Shown: piece after piece, positions 1 through 7,059 of the stretch
How the letters are laid out: the number at the start of each line of letters is the position of its first letter
Position numbering within the stretch: the first letter of the stretch is position 1
Assembly (NCBI GenBank): GCA_028687155.1
Contig: JAQUAR010000013.1
Location: 1-13,613 of the forward strand
DNA from: Methylacidiphilaceae bacterium
Lineage (GTDB): Bacteria > Verrucomicrobiota > Verrucomicrobiia > Methylacidiphilales > Methylacidiphilaceae
DNA length: 13,613 bases
Direction of reading: 5' to 3'
Made by a program: the position numbers and the translations under genes
Notes under the pieces: model-generated
Databases searched by the model: none
Seen by the model: only the letters and a program-made list of their open reading frames with translations
What the model was told of the DNA's origin: nothing

Positions 1-378
1 GCCGATGTCATGGTACCATCTCTTGACATATCCGCTCACTCGAGCCCAGATCGGCGTTTCATAGAAGCCTTGCGTCGTGCCCGGCAAGGCCAGGGGAAGG
101 GAAGCCGGAGTCGGTTCCGGGGTGACTAGTTGCACATAGATCTTTCTGCTCTCCGCGACGACTCGCTGCAGAGCCATCCAATCGATGCCCCGCTTCACCA
201 TCCCGGCCGCAAAGAGCAAAATCAACAGCACGCCCGCGAGCCAGCCGGGATGCCGCTTCCCCGCCCAGCGGACGACGGACTTGGCAAAGCGGTCCCAATA
301 GGCCGGGAGGACTCCCGGCCGCAATGCGGGCACGAAACGAAGGAGGATTCGATGGGGGGAGGCCGGCTCTTTCCGCAA
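1..378 (-). CDS. RND efflux periplasmic adaptor (membrane fusion protein), C-terminus cut by window edge
   Basis: This is the N-terminal 126 residues of an HlyD/AcrA-type adaptor, which would link the inner-membrane pump encoded just upstream to an outer-membrane channel. Residues 1-44 are basic and cytoplasmic. About 45-61 is a single membrane anchor (WLAGVLLILLFAAGM). The start of the biotinyl-lipoyl-like domain follows, with the family pattern ETPIWARVSGYVKRW at 107-121. I chose a TTG start at 376-378 because a GGAG ribosome site lies 5 bases upstream, a stop codon in the same frame precedes it, and the only in-frame ATG lies inside the membrane helix. It begins 17 bp after the permease stop, so the two are probably one operon. 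The roughly 44-residue cytoplasmic leader is longer than in most lipid-anchored adaptors. Substrate is unknown. Confidence 0.85.
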   Translation of the reverse strand, partial: MRKEPASPHRILLRFVPALRPGVLPAYWDRFAKSVVRWAGKRHPGWLAGVLLILLFAAGMVKRGIDWMALQRVVAESRKIYVQLVTPEPTPASLPLALPGTTQGFYETPIWARVSGYVKRWYHDIG

Positions 379-395
379 CTTCTCTCCTTTTTCGC

Positions 396-3300
396 TTATC
401 GCCTGCTCCCCGCCTCACGGCTTCGAATCGAGGCAAACACGGCAGGCACGAAGATCAACGTGCCGACAGTCGCCAGGGCTAGTCCTCCGATGACCGCACG
501 TCCCAGAGGAGCATACTGCTCGCCGCCTTCGGCCACTCCCAACGCCATCGGAAGCATCCCCACCATCATCGCTCCCGCCGTCATCAAGACAGGGCGCAAC
601 CGGATCCTGCCGGCTTCCACGGCCGCGTCGACCGCCGTCAATCCCTGCGCCATGCGCTGATTGGCAAAGGTGATCAACAGGATGCTGTTGGAGCTCGCCA
701 CCCCCACCGTCATGAGCGCGCCCATCAAGGCGGGAACGCTGAAGGTGGTGCCCGTCAAGAAAAGCATCCAGATGATCCCGCACGCTCCGATCGGCAATAC
801 CGAGAGGATGATGAAGGGCTCCCTCCAGGATTGGAAATTCGTGACAAGCAGCAGGTAGACGAGCACGACGGCGAACAGGACGCCGAACCCGAGCTGGGCG
901 AACGCATCGTGCATGCTGACCACCTGTCCCATGACCTCGGCGCGATAGAGGGGAGGAAGCTTCTGCCGCACGTTGCGCAGAATCTTTTCGATATCGGCCG
1001 CCACGCCCGCCAAATCGCGGCCTTGGACGTTCGCCAAGACGTCGAAGACCGGTTTCATGGTCGAGCGGCTCATCATGGCCGGTTGAAGCGTTTCCGTTAA
1101 CTGGGCCACGTTGGCAAGGAGCTCCGCATTCTGAACATTGCCGAGGAGGGTCTGCGTCGATGCGACCGGAGGGACCGTCTCCGTCGTCGTGGGGGCCAGC
1201 GTCATGTTGAGAAGATCGTTGATCGAGGAGATCTTTCGCTGCTGGGTAAAGACCAGAAACGGATAGTTGATGGTCGTTCGCGGATCGACCCAGTAGGTCG
1301 GGCTGACCATGAAGCTGGTGGAGAGGTTGTTGAGGACGTTGTTGGTGATGTCCACCTGCTTCAGCCCCATCTCGACTGCACGGACTCGATCGACTTCGAG
1401 ATGCAAGGTGGGATAATCGAGTCGCTGGTGGATATGGACATCGACCGCCCCCGGCACCGATCGAACCCGATCTCGAATCTCGGAGGCGAATTTATAGGCG
1501 AGGTCGAGATCCAAGCCGCTGACATGGATATCGATCGGCGCGGCGATCCCGAAATTGAGCACTTCGTTGACCATGTCCGCCGGCTGGAAAAAGAACTCGC
1601 AGTTGGGAAAGCGCTTCGGGAGAAGATCCCGCAGGCGCTTGGCGTACTGGGCGGTCGGATGGTGGCGTTCCTGGAGCTGAATGAAGATCTCGCCGTCGAA
1701 GACCCCCTCGTTCATCGAATCGGAAAGCGCCAAGGTCGACATGAAGTAGATCGGGATCCCCATGTTGTCGACGACCGTCTGCAATTCTTCGGGAGGAATG
1801 ACTTCTCGAATGGTCTTCTCCACGTCGGCAAAGATACCCTCCGTGACCTCGATCCGAGTCCCGGTAGGCGCATAGACGTGAAGCCGCAAGAGGCCCGCGT
1901 CGGCGACCGGGAAGAAGTCACGACCGACCCAGAGCGCTGCGACCAGGCTGGCGAGCAGCAGAATGGCTGCAGTCTCGAAAACGCGCCGGCGATGAGCGAG
2001 AAAGAAACTGAGAATGCGGGCGTATCGTTCACGGAACGCACCGAATGCTCGGTTGAACCTCTCGTTGAACCGTTCCAGGATCGAGTTCCGTTCCTCCTTT
2101 GCGCCTTCGGATTCCCCGCGCAGCAGGAGAACGGCCATGGCGGGAACGAGAGTCCGGGAAAGAAAATAGGAAAAAAGCATCGAAAAGACGACAGCCAACG
2201 CCATGGGGATAAACAGGAAGCGGGGCGGGCCTTCGAGGAAGAGCACGGAAGTGAAGACGACGGAAATGGAAAGAGTCGCCATGAAAGCGGGCGCGGCGAT
2301 CTCCTGGCTCCCATCGAGGATCGCCTGCCGGAAGGGCTTGCCCAACTGGAGATTTCTGTGAATGTTCTCGATCGCCACCGTCGCATCGTCCACCAGGATC
2401 CCGACGGCGAGCGCCAGCCCTCCCAGCGTCATGAGGTTTAAGGTATTTCCAAGGCTGCTGAGCACGAACAAAGCAACCAGAATACAGAGCGGGATGGACG
2501 TCAGGACGATCAAGGTGGTTCGCAAGCTGCCCAGAAAGAGAAAGATCATGACCCCGGTCAGCAACGCTGCGCTCCCCGCCTCGCTCAGCACCCCTTTGAT
2601 CGCCGCCGCCACGTAAACGGACTGGTCGAAAAGCTCTCGGATCTCGACCTGGGGATTCGCCCGTCGGATTTCGGGCAGAAGCGCCTTGATCTGGTCGACG
2701 ATCTGGATGGTGGAGCCTCCCGCAATCTTGAGCGCCGTCATCAGGACACCATGGCGTCCGTTGAGACGGACCAAGCTCCATTGGGGCACCCCGCCGTCAT
2801 GGACATTGGCGATGTCGCGCACGTAGACGACTCGGTCATTGATATTTTTCCGGACGACCGAGGTATTCGGATCCGGGACGAGCTTCACGGGGAAGTTGTT
2901 CACCTCGAAGATATCTTTCGGAACGTTGTTGAGGGTGACAAAATAGTCGCGATCCCCGATCTTCACGTCGCCCGACGGATAGTCGATCACCTGCCCGTTG
3001 ACGACGTTGAGCAAATCCTGGGCCGTCAACCCCCGAGCCAAGAGCTGGTTGGGATCGCAATCCACGGTCATCCACCGCACGATCCCGCCCCACGGCGGAA
3101 TGAGAAGCGTTCCACGCACCGCCAGGAGGTCCCGACGGAGCTGCCAGACCGTGTAGTCGTAGAGTTTCGATTCCGAAAGGACCGGGCTAGAGACGGCGAT
3201 CTGGACGACCGGAACCGAGGATGCATTGAAGCGAAAGATCAACGGAGGAGTGGTCCCCGGCGGCATCCGCTTGATGAGCGGTTGGAGAACCGCCGTGATC

Positions 3301-3623
3301 TCGGCGACCGCCATGGAAATGTTGACGTTCGGCTGGAAGTAGACCTTCGTGACCGAGAAGCCGAAGAAGACGTTCGACTCGACCCGCTTGACGCCATCGA
3401 CAAAGTTGGCAATCTGGTAGTCGCTAAAAGTCGTGATGTAGTTGGTCATGTCGGTCGGCACCAAGCCCAGGTATTGCCAGGCGATGATCACGACCGGAAT
3501 GTCGATCTCCGGAAAGATGTCGGTGGGCGTTTTCTGGACAGAGAAGAACCCCAGAAAGAGGATCAGGATCGCCAGCACCGCAACCGAATAAGGCTTCTTG
3601 AGGGCGGTCCGAACCAGCCACAT
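396..3623 (-). CDS. RND-family efflux transporter permease (AcrB/MdtB-like)
   Basis: A full-length 1075-residue RND inner-membrane pump, the usual size for the family. It exports substrates from the periplasm or inner membrane using the proton gradient. The first helix is at about 11-28, followed by the family signature KTPTDIFPEIDIPVV. A first periplasmic porter loop runs to about 340. The TM4 motif VGILVDDATVAIENI carries the two proton-relay aspartates at 412-413. A second TM/loop repeat starts near 552 with GRDFFPVADAG. The late helix motif GVASSNSILLITFANQ has Ser/Asn where drug pumps of the AcrB type have the relay lysine, so the substrate class (drug, metal, lipid) cannot be assigned. 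The ATG start at 3621-3623 has a GGAG ribosome site 8 bases upstream. The adaptor follows directly. It diverges from the unknown gene at 3792. Confidence 0.95.
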   Translation of the reverse strand: MWLVRTALKKPYSVAVLAILILFLGFFSVQKTPTDIFPEIDIPVVIIAWQYLGLVPTDMTNYITTFSDYQIANFVDGVKRVESNVFFGFSVTKVYFQPNVNISMAVAEITAVLQPLIKRMPPGTTPPLIFRFNASSVPVVQIAVSSPVLSESKLYDYTVWQLRRDLLAVRGTLLIPPWGGIVRWMTVDCDPNQLLARGLTAQDLLNVVNGQVIDYPSGDVKIGDRDYFVTLNNVPKDIFEVNNFPVKLVPDPNTSVVRKNINDRVVYVRDIANVHDGGVPQWSLVRLNGRHGVLMTALKIAGGSTIQIVDQIKALLPEIRRANPQVEIRELFDQSVYVAAAIKGVLSEAGSAALLTGVMIFLFLGSLRTTLIVLTSIPLCILVALFVLSSLGNTLNLMTLGGLALAVGILVDDATVAIENIHRNLQLGKPFRQAILDGSQEIAAPAFMATLSISVVFTSVLFLEGPPRFLFIPMALAVVFSMLFSYFLSRTLVPAMAVLLLRGESEGAKEERNSILERFNERFNRAFGAFRERYARILSFFLAHRRRVFETAAILLLASLVAALWVGRDFFPVADAGLLRLHVYAPTGTRIEVTEGIFADVEKTIREVIPPEELQTVVDNMGIPIYFMSTLALSDSMNEGVFDGEIFIQLQERHHPTAQYAKRLRDLLPKRFPNCEFFFQPADMVNEVLNFGIAAPIDIHVSGLDLDLAYKFASEIRDRVRSVPGAVDVHIHQRLDYPTLHLEVDRVRAVEMGLKQVDITNNVLNNLSTSFMVSPTYWVDPRTTINYPFLVFTQQRKISSINDLLNMTLAPTTTETVPPVASTQTLLGNVQNAELLANVAQLTETLQPAMMSRSTMKPVFDVLANVQGRDLAGVAADIEKILRNVRQKLPPLYRAEVMGQVVSMHDAFAQLGFGVLFAVVLVYLLLVTNFQSWREPFIILSVLPIGACGIIWMLFLTGTTFSVPALMGALMTVGVASSNSILLITFANQRMAQGLTAVDAAVEAGRIRLRPVLMTAGAMMVGMLPMALGVAEGGEQYAPLGRAVIGGLALATVGTLIFVPAVFASIRSREAGSRR

Positions 3624-3791
3624 ACTCGACTCTCCACCTCATCGAGGCTGTTGCCCCGTCTCTGCATCGTATGCCAACCAGTTATTAGCACAAGCAACAA
3701 CGGCAATCCCCATTGGCGCAGGCTTCCGGTCTCCGCGGAGAGCCTGCGCCGCACTCGACAGCTGCGGACCGATCGGATAGACATTGTATTC
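3624..3791. promoter_or_regulatory. Divergent intergenic region between RND operon and unknown/ChaN pair
   Basis: These 168 bp separate two divergently transcribed units and must hold both promoters. On the minus strand a poor promoter candidate is TTGCTT, 18 bases, CATACG near 3667-3696, which matches consensus only weakly. No good ribosome site precedes the plus-strand ATG at 3792. The most striking content is the inverted repeat listed separately. Confidence 0.4.
3715..3750. repeat. Perfect 10-bp inverted repeat (operator or attenuator hairpin)
   Basis: GGCGCAGGCT at 3715-3724 is the exact reverse complement of AGCCTGCGCC at 3741-3750. The inner bases TCCG (3725-3728) and CGGA (3736-3739) can extend the stem past one bulged G. 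The result is a very stable GC-rich hairpin with a 7-base loop. There is no T-run on either side, so it does not look like an intrinsic terminator. It sits 41 bp before the plus-strand start and about 90 bp before the RND start, which suits an operator or a 5' leader structure. This role is inference. Confidence 0.6.
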
Positions 3792-4940
3792 ATGGCTGAT
3801 TCCCCCCAATCGGCGCCGCCGGAGAAGCCCGCTCCATCCGATCCGTTCGCATGGATCGACAAGTGGATCTCCTCGGACACCCTCGGCATCGCCTCCCATT
3901 CGGCCCGAGATTGGGTCTACCGACTCTACCCTCTGACCGCACGGTCCGGCGTCGAGGTACAATGGAAAAAAGACCGCTGCTGGTGGGTCGCGCTCTTCCC
4001 GAAAAGAAGAGAGTTCTCCTATCTTTGCGCGGCGGGCTCGCTTCTCAACCACACGCGAAAACCCTTTCGCCTGCTCGACGTTCGCCTGATTTCCTCTCGG
4101 GCCGGCACCGACCTCTGCTATCGCTCGATCCTCTCCCCTCAAGAACCAGCCAATCGAGACATCGAGGTTCCGCCCCAAGGAGCCCTCGACCTTTCCTTGG
4201 AGATCGGCATACCGGGTCCGCCGCCGGCGGCATCCACCGACTTCTGGGTGGCTTTTTCTCTGCGAAGCGAGGGGAAGCTCTCCGTTCCCGTCCATCTGGT
4301 TCTTCGCCCCCTGACGACGGTTCTCGGGGAGATCGAGCTCCCGCAGGAGCCCGGGTTTCAAATTTCAGACCCGATGGAAAAGAATGTAGCATCGGTGCTG
4401 CAATTTGAACTGGTCGAGCTTCGCACGCGCGGTCCCGGGCAGCTCGGCACGGTTTCGGCACCTCGCGAGAATGGAGAAGCCACCGCAGTTGCGAAGGATC
4501 GAGAGCCCGGGCAGTTGTCGGGTCAACAGGTCGTCTCCCCCAACGCGGAGGCCCTGCTCCGCCTCTACTCGCGCCTAAGCACCGAAGAAGAGCGGGCCTC
4601 TTTCCGGGCAGCCCTCTGCCAGCGGCTTCAGGCACAGCGGGGGTACGGAGCGATTGCCTACCTGATTCTCTTGGTCCTCTTTGGAACAGGCTCCCTCTCC
4701 GAGGGATTGGCCGCCGCCCAAGCCGGCCTCTCGGGAGATTCCCTCGCTCTTTTCGGCATGCGCCGATTATTGGTTCTCTTACTCAGATGGGAGTGGCGCG
4801 CCTTTTCCGAAAGCTTGCTGGATGACGTGGAACGCTTCGTCTGCCAGCTAGGCGATCCCTTTCGGACTGCTGAGCGGATTGCCGCGATCCGAACTCTGCG
4901 CCTTTCCGCGTCGGAAGAAGGATCGCACTCGTCCTCTTGA
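3792..4940 (+). CDS. Hypothetical protein, 382 residues, coupled to the ChaN-like gene
   Basis: I do not recognise this protein. Residues 1-20 are Pro/Ser-rich and there is no signal peptide. About 52-172 is rich in alternating hydrophobic residues with several Trp and looks like a beta-sandwich domain (VEVQWKKDRCWWVALFPKRR, later FWVAFSLRSEGKLSVPVHLV). About 212-250 is a Gly/Gln/Pro linker. The last 130 residues look alpha-helical, with a hydrophobic stretch AIAYLILLVLFGTG at 287-300 that may be one membrane helix, and end in a Ser/His-rich tail. The ATG at 3792 was chosen because everything upstream in this frame is antisense to the RND gene. A clear ribosome site is missing. The stop overlaps the next gene's start by 4 bp (TTGA), so the two are probably co-translated. 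That suggests an envelope-related partner of the ChaN-like protein, but this is inference. Confidence 0.8.
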   Translation: MADSPQSAPPEKPAPSDPFAWIDKWISSDTLGIASHSARDWVYRLYPLTARSGVEVQWKKDRCWWVALFPKRREFSYLCAAGSLLNHTRKPFRLLDVRLISSRAGTDLCYRSILSPQEPANRDIEVPPQGALDLSLEIGIPGPPPAASTDFWVAFSLRSEGKLSVPVHLVLRPLTTVLGEIELPQEPGFQISDPMEKNVASVLQFELVELRTRGPGQLGTVSAPRENGEATAVAKDREPGQLSGQQVVSPNAEALLRLYSRLSTEEERASFRAALCQRLQAQRGYGAIAYLILLVLFGTGSLSEGLAAAQAGLSGDSLALFGMRRLLVLLLRWEWRAFSESLLDDVERFVCQLGDPFRTAERIAAIRTLRLSASEEGSHSSS

Positions 4941-5914
4941 GCAGAAGCATTCGTGGGAAGCTCGCCCGGCTGGGTCTGATTCGAGAAGCGGTAGCCATCC
5001 TTGCGCTCGCCTTTTTCTTTTCCGGCCGCGAAGTGCGCGGCCAAGGCTGGATCGATCTCCTGGCCGGAGAGCCGATTTCACAAACGGCTCTCCTTTCCGA
5101 TCTGCGGAGAGTTCGAATCATCTACCTTGGGGAGATGCACACCGCCCGCTCCCACCACCGGCTCGAAGCGCAACTCCTTTCCTTGCTCGCCACGGGAGAA
5201 GAGCCGCTCTCCCTTTTTCTCGAGGCCCTGGAATCAGAGGATGAACCGTGGGTCACCCGCTTCCTGGCCGGCGAACTTTCCTTTGAAGAATTCGCGCGAA
5301 CCATTCACTGGTCCGCCAGATGGAGCAACTACCAGGACTATCGGGGCGTCTGCCTATTGGCCCGCGAAAGACGGATTCGGATCTTTGGCCTCGACGGCCC
5401 CGCTCCCCTTTTTCGCCGGATCGCCCGGCAAGGGTGGCAATCGGTTCCGCCTACCGAACGGACCCACTTGCACTTGGATCACGTTCGATTTAATCCGCTT
5501 TACCAGCGCCTGCTCCAGCTTTTCTTGCCGATCCATCCGGGAATGGGGCGCGCATGGCTCCGTCAGGCTGCGGAAGCGCAAGAAGTCCGTGACGAATGGA
5601 TGGCCCAGCGCATCGTGCGGGCTCTGCACGGGAGTGGGCGGAAAAAGGATCGTGCCCTGGTCGTCTGCGGCGCGGGTCATCTGCGCTTCGGCCTGGGCTT
5701 ACCGGAACACGTGGCTTGGCGACTGCCGCTCCCTCGGCGGATTCTTCTCCTGGCTCCTCCTCCAGAGAAGGAAAGAAACTCCGGCCTTTCCGTGACGCGG
5801 AGTCCGGGTTACGTCCTGTCCGTCTCCCACTCCTCGCTCGAATTCGTCGACCGTCCGCTCGCCGACTACCTCTGGCTTCCTCCCAAACTGTTTCCGCTCC
5901 CAAAGGAGCGCTGA
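4937..5914 (+). CDS. ChaN/DUF399 family exported protein (haem-binding-like domain)
   Basis: 325 residues with the ChaN-type fold (PF04187, known from a haem-binding lipoprotein of Campylobacter). Visible family motifs are YLGEMHTARSHHRLEAQLL at 63-81, a FLEALES block at 94-100, QEVRDEWMAQRI at 215-226 and the late GAGHLRFGLGLPEHV at 245-259. The N-terminus has a basic region then a hydrophobic stretch AVAILALAFFFSG at 18-30, so it is probably exported or anchored. There is no lipobox cysteine, unlike classical ChaN lipoproteins. The start is taken as the TTG at 4937 that overlaps the previous stop. An AAGGA site lies 15 bases upstream, too far to be decisive, so a slightly later start is possible. 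The C-terminal 50 residues lie beyond the core motifs. Haem binding is family knowledge and is not shown here. The IS element begins 8 bp after the stop. Confidence 0.85.
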   Translation: MSRSIRGKLARLGLIREAVAILALAFFFSGREVRGQGWIDLLAGEPISQTALLSDLRRVRIIYLGEMHTARSHHRLEAQLLSLLATGEEPLSLFLEALESEDEPWVTRFLAGELSFEEFARTIHWSARWSNYQDYRGVCLLARERRIRIFGLDGPAPLFRRIARQGWQSVPPTERTHLHLDHVRFNPLYQRLLQLFLPIHPGMGRAWLRQAAEAQEVRDEWMAQRIVRALHGSGRKKDRALVVCGAGHLRFGLGLPEHVAWRLPLPRRILLLAPPPEKERNSGLSVTRSPGYVLSVSHSSLEFVDRPLADYLWLPPKLFPLPKER

Positions 5915-5921
5915 CCGAAAA

Positions 5922-5965
5922 CCGCCGCGCAAGCCCCTGGCTTTCGCCATGGGCTTGAGCGGCGG
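5922..5965 (+). repeat. Left-end hairpin of the IS element, possible terminator for the ChaN unit
   Basis: The arms are CCGCCGC (5922-5928) with GCGGCGG (5959-5965), then CAAGCCC (5930-5936) with GGGCTTG (5951-5957), then TGGC (5938-5941) with GCCA (5946-5949) around a TTTC loop. Single mismatches separate the blocks. In this transposon group such imperfect subterminal hairpins are the transposase recognition structures. It begins 8 bp after the ChaN-like stop, so it may also end that transcript, although no T-run follows. Confidence 0.75.
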
Positions 5966-5969
5966 AGCA

Positions 5970-5997
5970 TTGCAAGGCGGCAAAACAGGTGTATAAG
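5970..5997 (+). promoter_or_regulatory. Likely tnpB promoter
   Basis: TTGCAA at 5970-5975 and TATAAG at 5992-5997 are separated by 16 bases, matching 4 of 6 and 5 of 6 positions of the sigma-70 consensus. Transcription would start near 6003-6005, only about 8 bases before the tnpB ATG at 6012. No ribosome site is seen, so the message would be nearly leaderless. Confidence 0.5.
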
Positions 5998-6011
5998 AGT
6001 GGTGCGGTCTG

Positions 6012-6926
6012 ATGCGAGCCAAGACTCCCTACTTCGTCGCCGAGTTTCCGTTGCGAACGACTGCGGCGGATGAGATTGCCCTCTCCAGGCGGCTCGACGC
6101 CGCTCGTCAGGTCTACAACGCCGCTTTAGGCGAGTCGCTCCGGCGGCTGGCCTTGCTGCGGCAATCCAAGGACTGGCAGCACGCCCCCAAGATGCCAAAG
6201 ACGGTCCTGGATGAGCAGAGCGGGAAACGGATCGCCAACAAGGAGCGATCCAGTCTCTTCCGCAAAACCCAGGAACGCTTCGGTTTTCGCTCATTCTCGC
6301 TCCAGAAGTTCGCGGAATCCTGCCGGGATGCCTGCGCGGTCGGAGAGCACTTAGGCTCGCACGACATGCAGAGCACGAGCCGACGGGCCTTCCAGGCCCT
6401 CCAGCAGCACGCCTTCGGCGTTTGCGGCCGACCGAGATTCAAGCCGGCCAGCCGGTTCCACTCTCCCAAGGACAAGCGCGGCTGGCAGCGGATCGCGCTG
6501 GAGGCCCGGACCAAGTATGTCCGCATCGTTCGCAGGACGATCCGTGGCAGGAGCCGCTAGTACGGGCAACTCGTCCAGGAGGGCATCGCCCCGCAGGTCA
6601 GGCCCGTGGGAGAGGGAGTCGTCGGGTACGACCTGGGGCCATCGACGGTGGCCTTCGTCTCGGACACCGACGCAAGCCTGGAAAAGCTCTGTCCGGAGGT
6701 CGAGCAGCCCTGGAAGGAGACGCGGCGGATCCTGCGGTCCATGGACCGGTCCCGCCGGGCGACCAATCCCGGCAACTACGACGAGCAGGGATGCGTCAAG
6801 CGCGGAGGAAAACGATGGATCCGTTCGGAACGCGACAAGCGCAGGCTATGGGATCTCGCCGAAACCGAGCGGCGGCTGGCTGCCAAATGGCGGCAGCCGT
6901 TCCGGCGAGGCCAGTGGATGCTGTAG
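6012..6926 (+). pseudogene. tnpB: TnpB (RNA-guided endonuclease / OrfB) pseudogene
   Basis: The reading frame from ATG 6012 encodes a TnpB N-terminus (RRLDAARQVYNAALGES at about 22-38, then the KPASRFHSPKD region). It stops at TAG 6558-6560 and, in the same frame, continues with YGQLVQEGIAPQ and VGYDLGPSTVAFVSD, the RuvC-I motif with its catalytic Asp at codon 207. The typical linker helix with RATNPGNYDEQG follows. The frame ends at 6924-6926, just where the RuvC-II glutamate segment, the CxxC zinc finger and RuvC-III should follow. Total length is 304 codons against roughly 370-450 in intact relatives. A short remainder up to the right hairpin (a TAG in another frame at 6965-6967) may be the old C-terminus, joined by an internal deletion. 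The nuclease should be inactive. Confidence 0.85.
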
Positions 6927-6969
6927 CGCAAGCGAGAGCCCCGGAGAGCCGGATCTCAATGCTTTAGAA

Positions 6970-6991
6970 CCCCCTGGCTTTAGCCATGGGG
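6970..6991 (+). repeat. Right-end hairpin of the IS element / omega-RNA-type 3' stem
   Basis: CCCC at 6970-6973 pairs with GGGG at 6988-6991 and TGGC at 6975-6978 with GCCA at 6983-6986, around a TTTA loop and one C-T mismatch. The sequence matches the left-end core. In this family the transcript of the tnpB 3' end and this stem forms the guide scaffold (omega RNA, or reRNA), and the guide is read from the flank just outside the right end, here from about 7001. Its existence as an RNA is inferred from the family. Confidence 0.65.
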
Positions 6992-7016
6992 AGGTGGTCA
7001 GGTCGATCTACTTTGC

Positions 7017-7037
7017 TGCGGGAAGGCTTTTCCTGCA
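7017..7037 (+). terminator. Weak hairpin between IS right end and small basic protein gene
   Basis: TGCGGGAAG (7017-7025) can pair with TTTCCTGCA (7029-7037) through 9 bp including two G-T pairs, leaving a 3-base loop. It lies 23 bp beyond the stop of the small basic protein gene. It folds better as plus-strand RNA than as minus-strand RNA, where the two G-T pairs become C-A mismatches. No T-run follows in either direction. Terminator function is uncertain. Confidence 0.25.
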
Positions 7038-7059
7038 AGAGCTTCTTATCTCGAGTTAC

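Larger units (their letters stand above)
5922..7000 (+). mobile_element. IS200/IS605-type element, tnpB-only, decayed
   Basis: The unit consists of a left-end hairpin (5922-5965), a promoter, a broken tnpB and a right-end hairpin (6970-6991). There is no tnpA (Y1 transposase), so it could only have moved with a transposase in trans. The two ends share a core of CCCCTGGCTTT[C/A]GCCATGGG at 5934-5953 and 6971-6990 with 19 of 20 bases identical, as expected for subterminal hairpins of this group. There are no terminal inverted repeats and no obvious target duplication, also typical. Exact boundaries are estimates: the left edge could lie a few bases before 5922 and the right edge near 6995-7000. 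It has inserted between two genes and breaks neither. Confidence 0.8.

Noticed and set aside
1401..2441. Long open frame on the plus strand (346 codons) inside the RND gene
   Set aside because: It is antisense to a clearly conserved permease, has charged, low-hydrophobic composition typical of a GC-rich shadow frame, and shows no family motif.
2751..3791. Upstream extension of the hypothetical gene's frame by about 347 codons
   Set aside because: Most of it is antisense to the conserved RND N-terminus, and the sequence is Asp/Arg/His-rich noise. The real start is the ATG at 3792.
6558..6560. TAG as a recoded or read-through codon
   Set aside because: The other genes stop normally, including at TAG (batD at 9453-9455), no recoding structure is evident, and the downstream part of tnpB is also broken, so decay is simpler.
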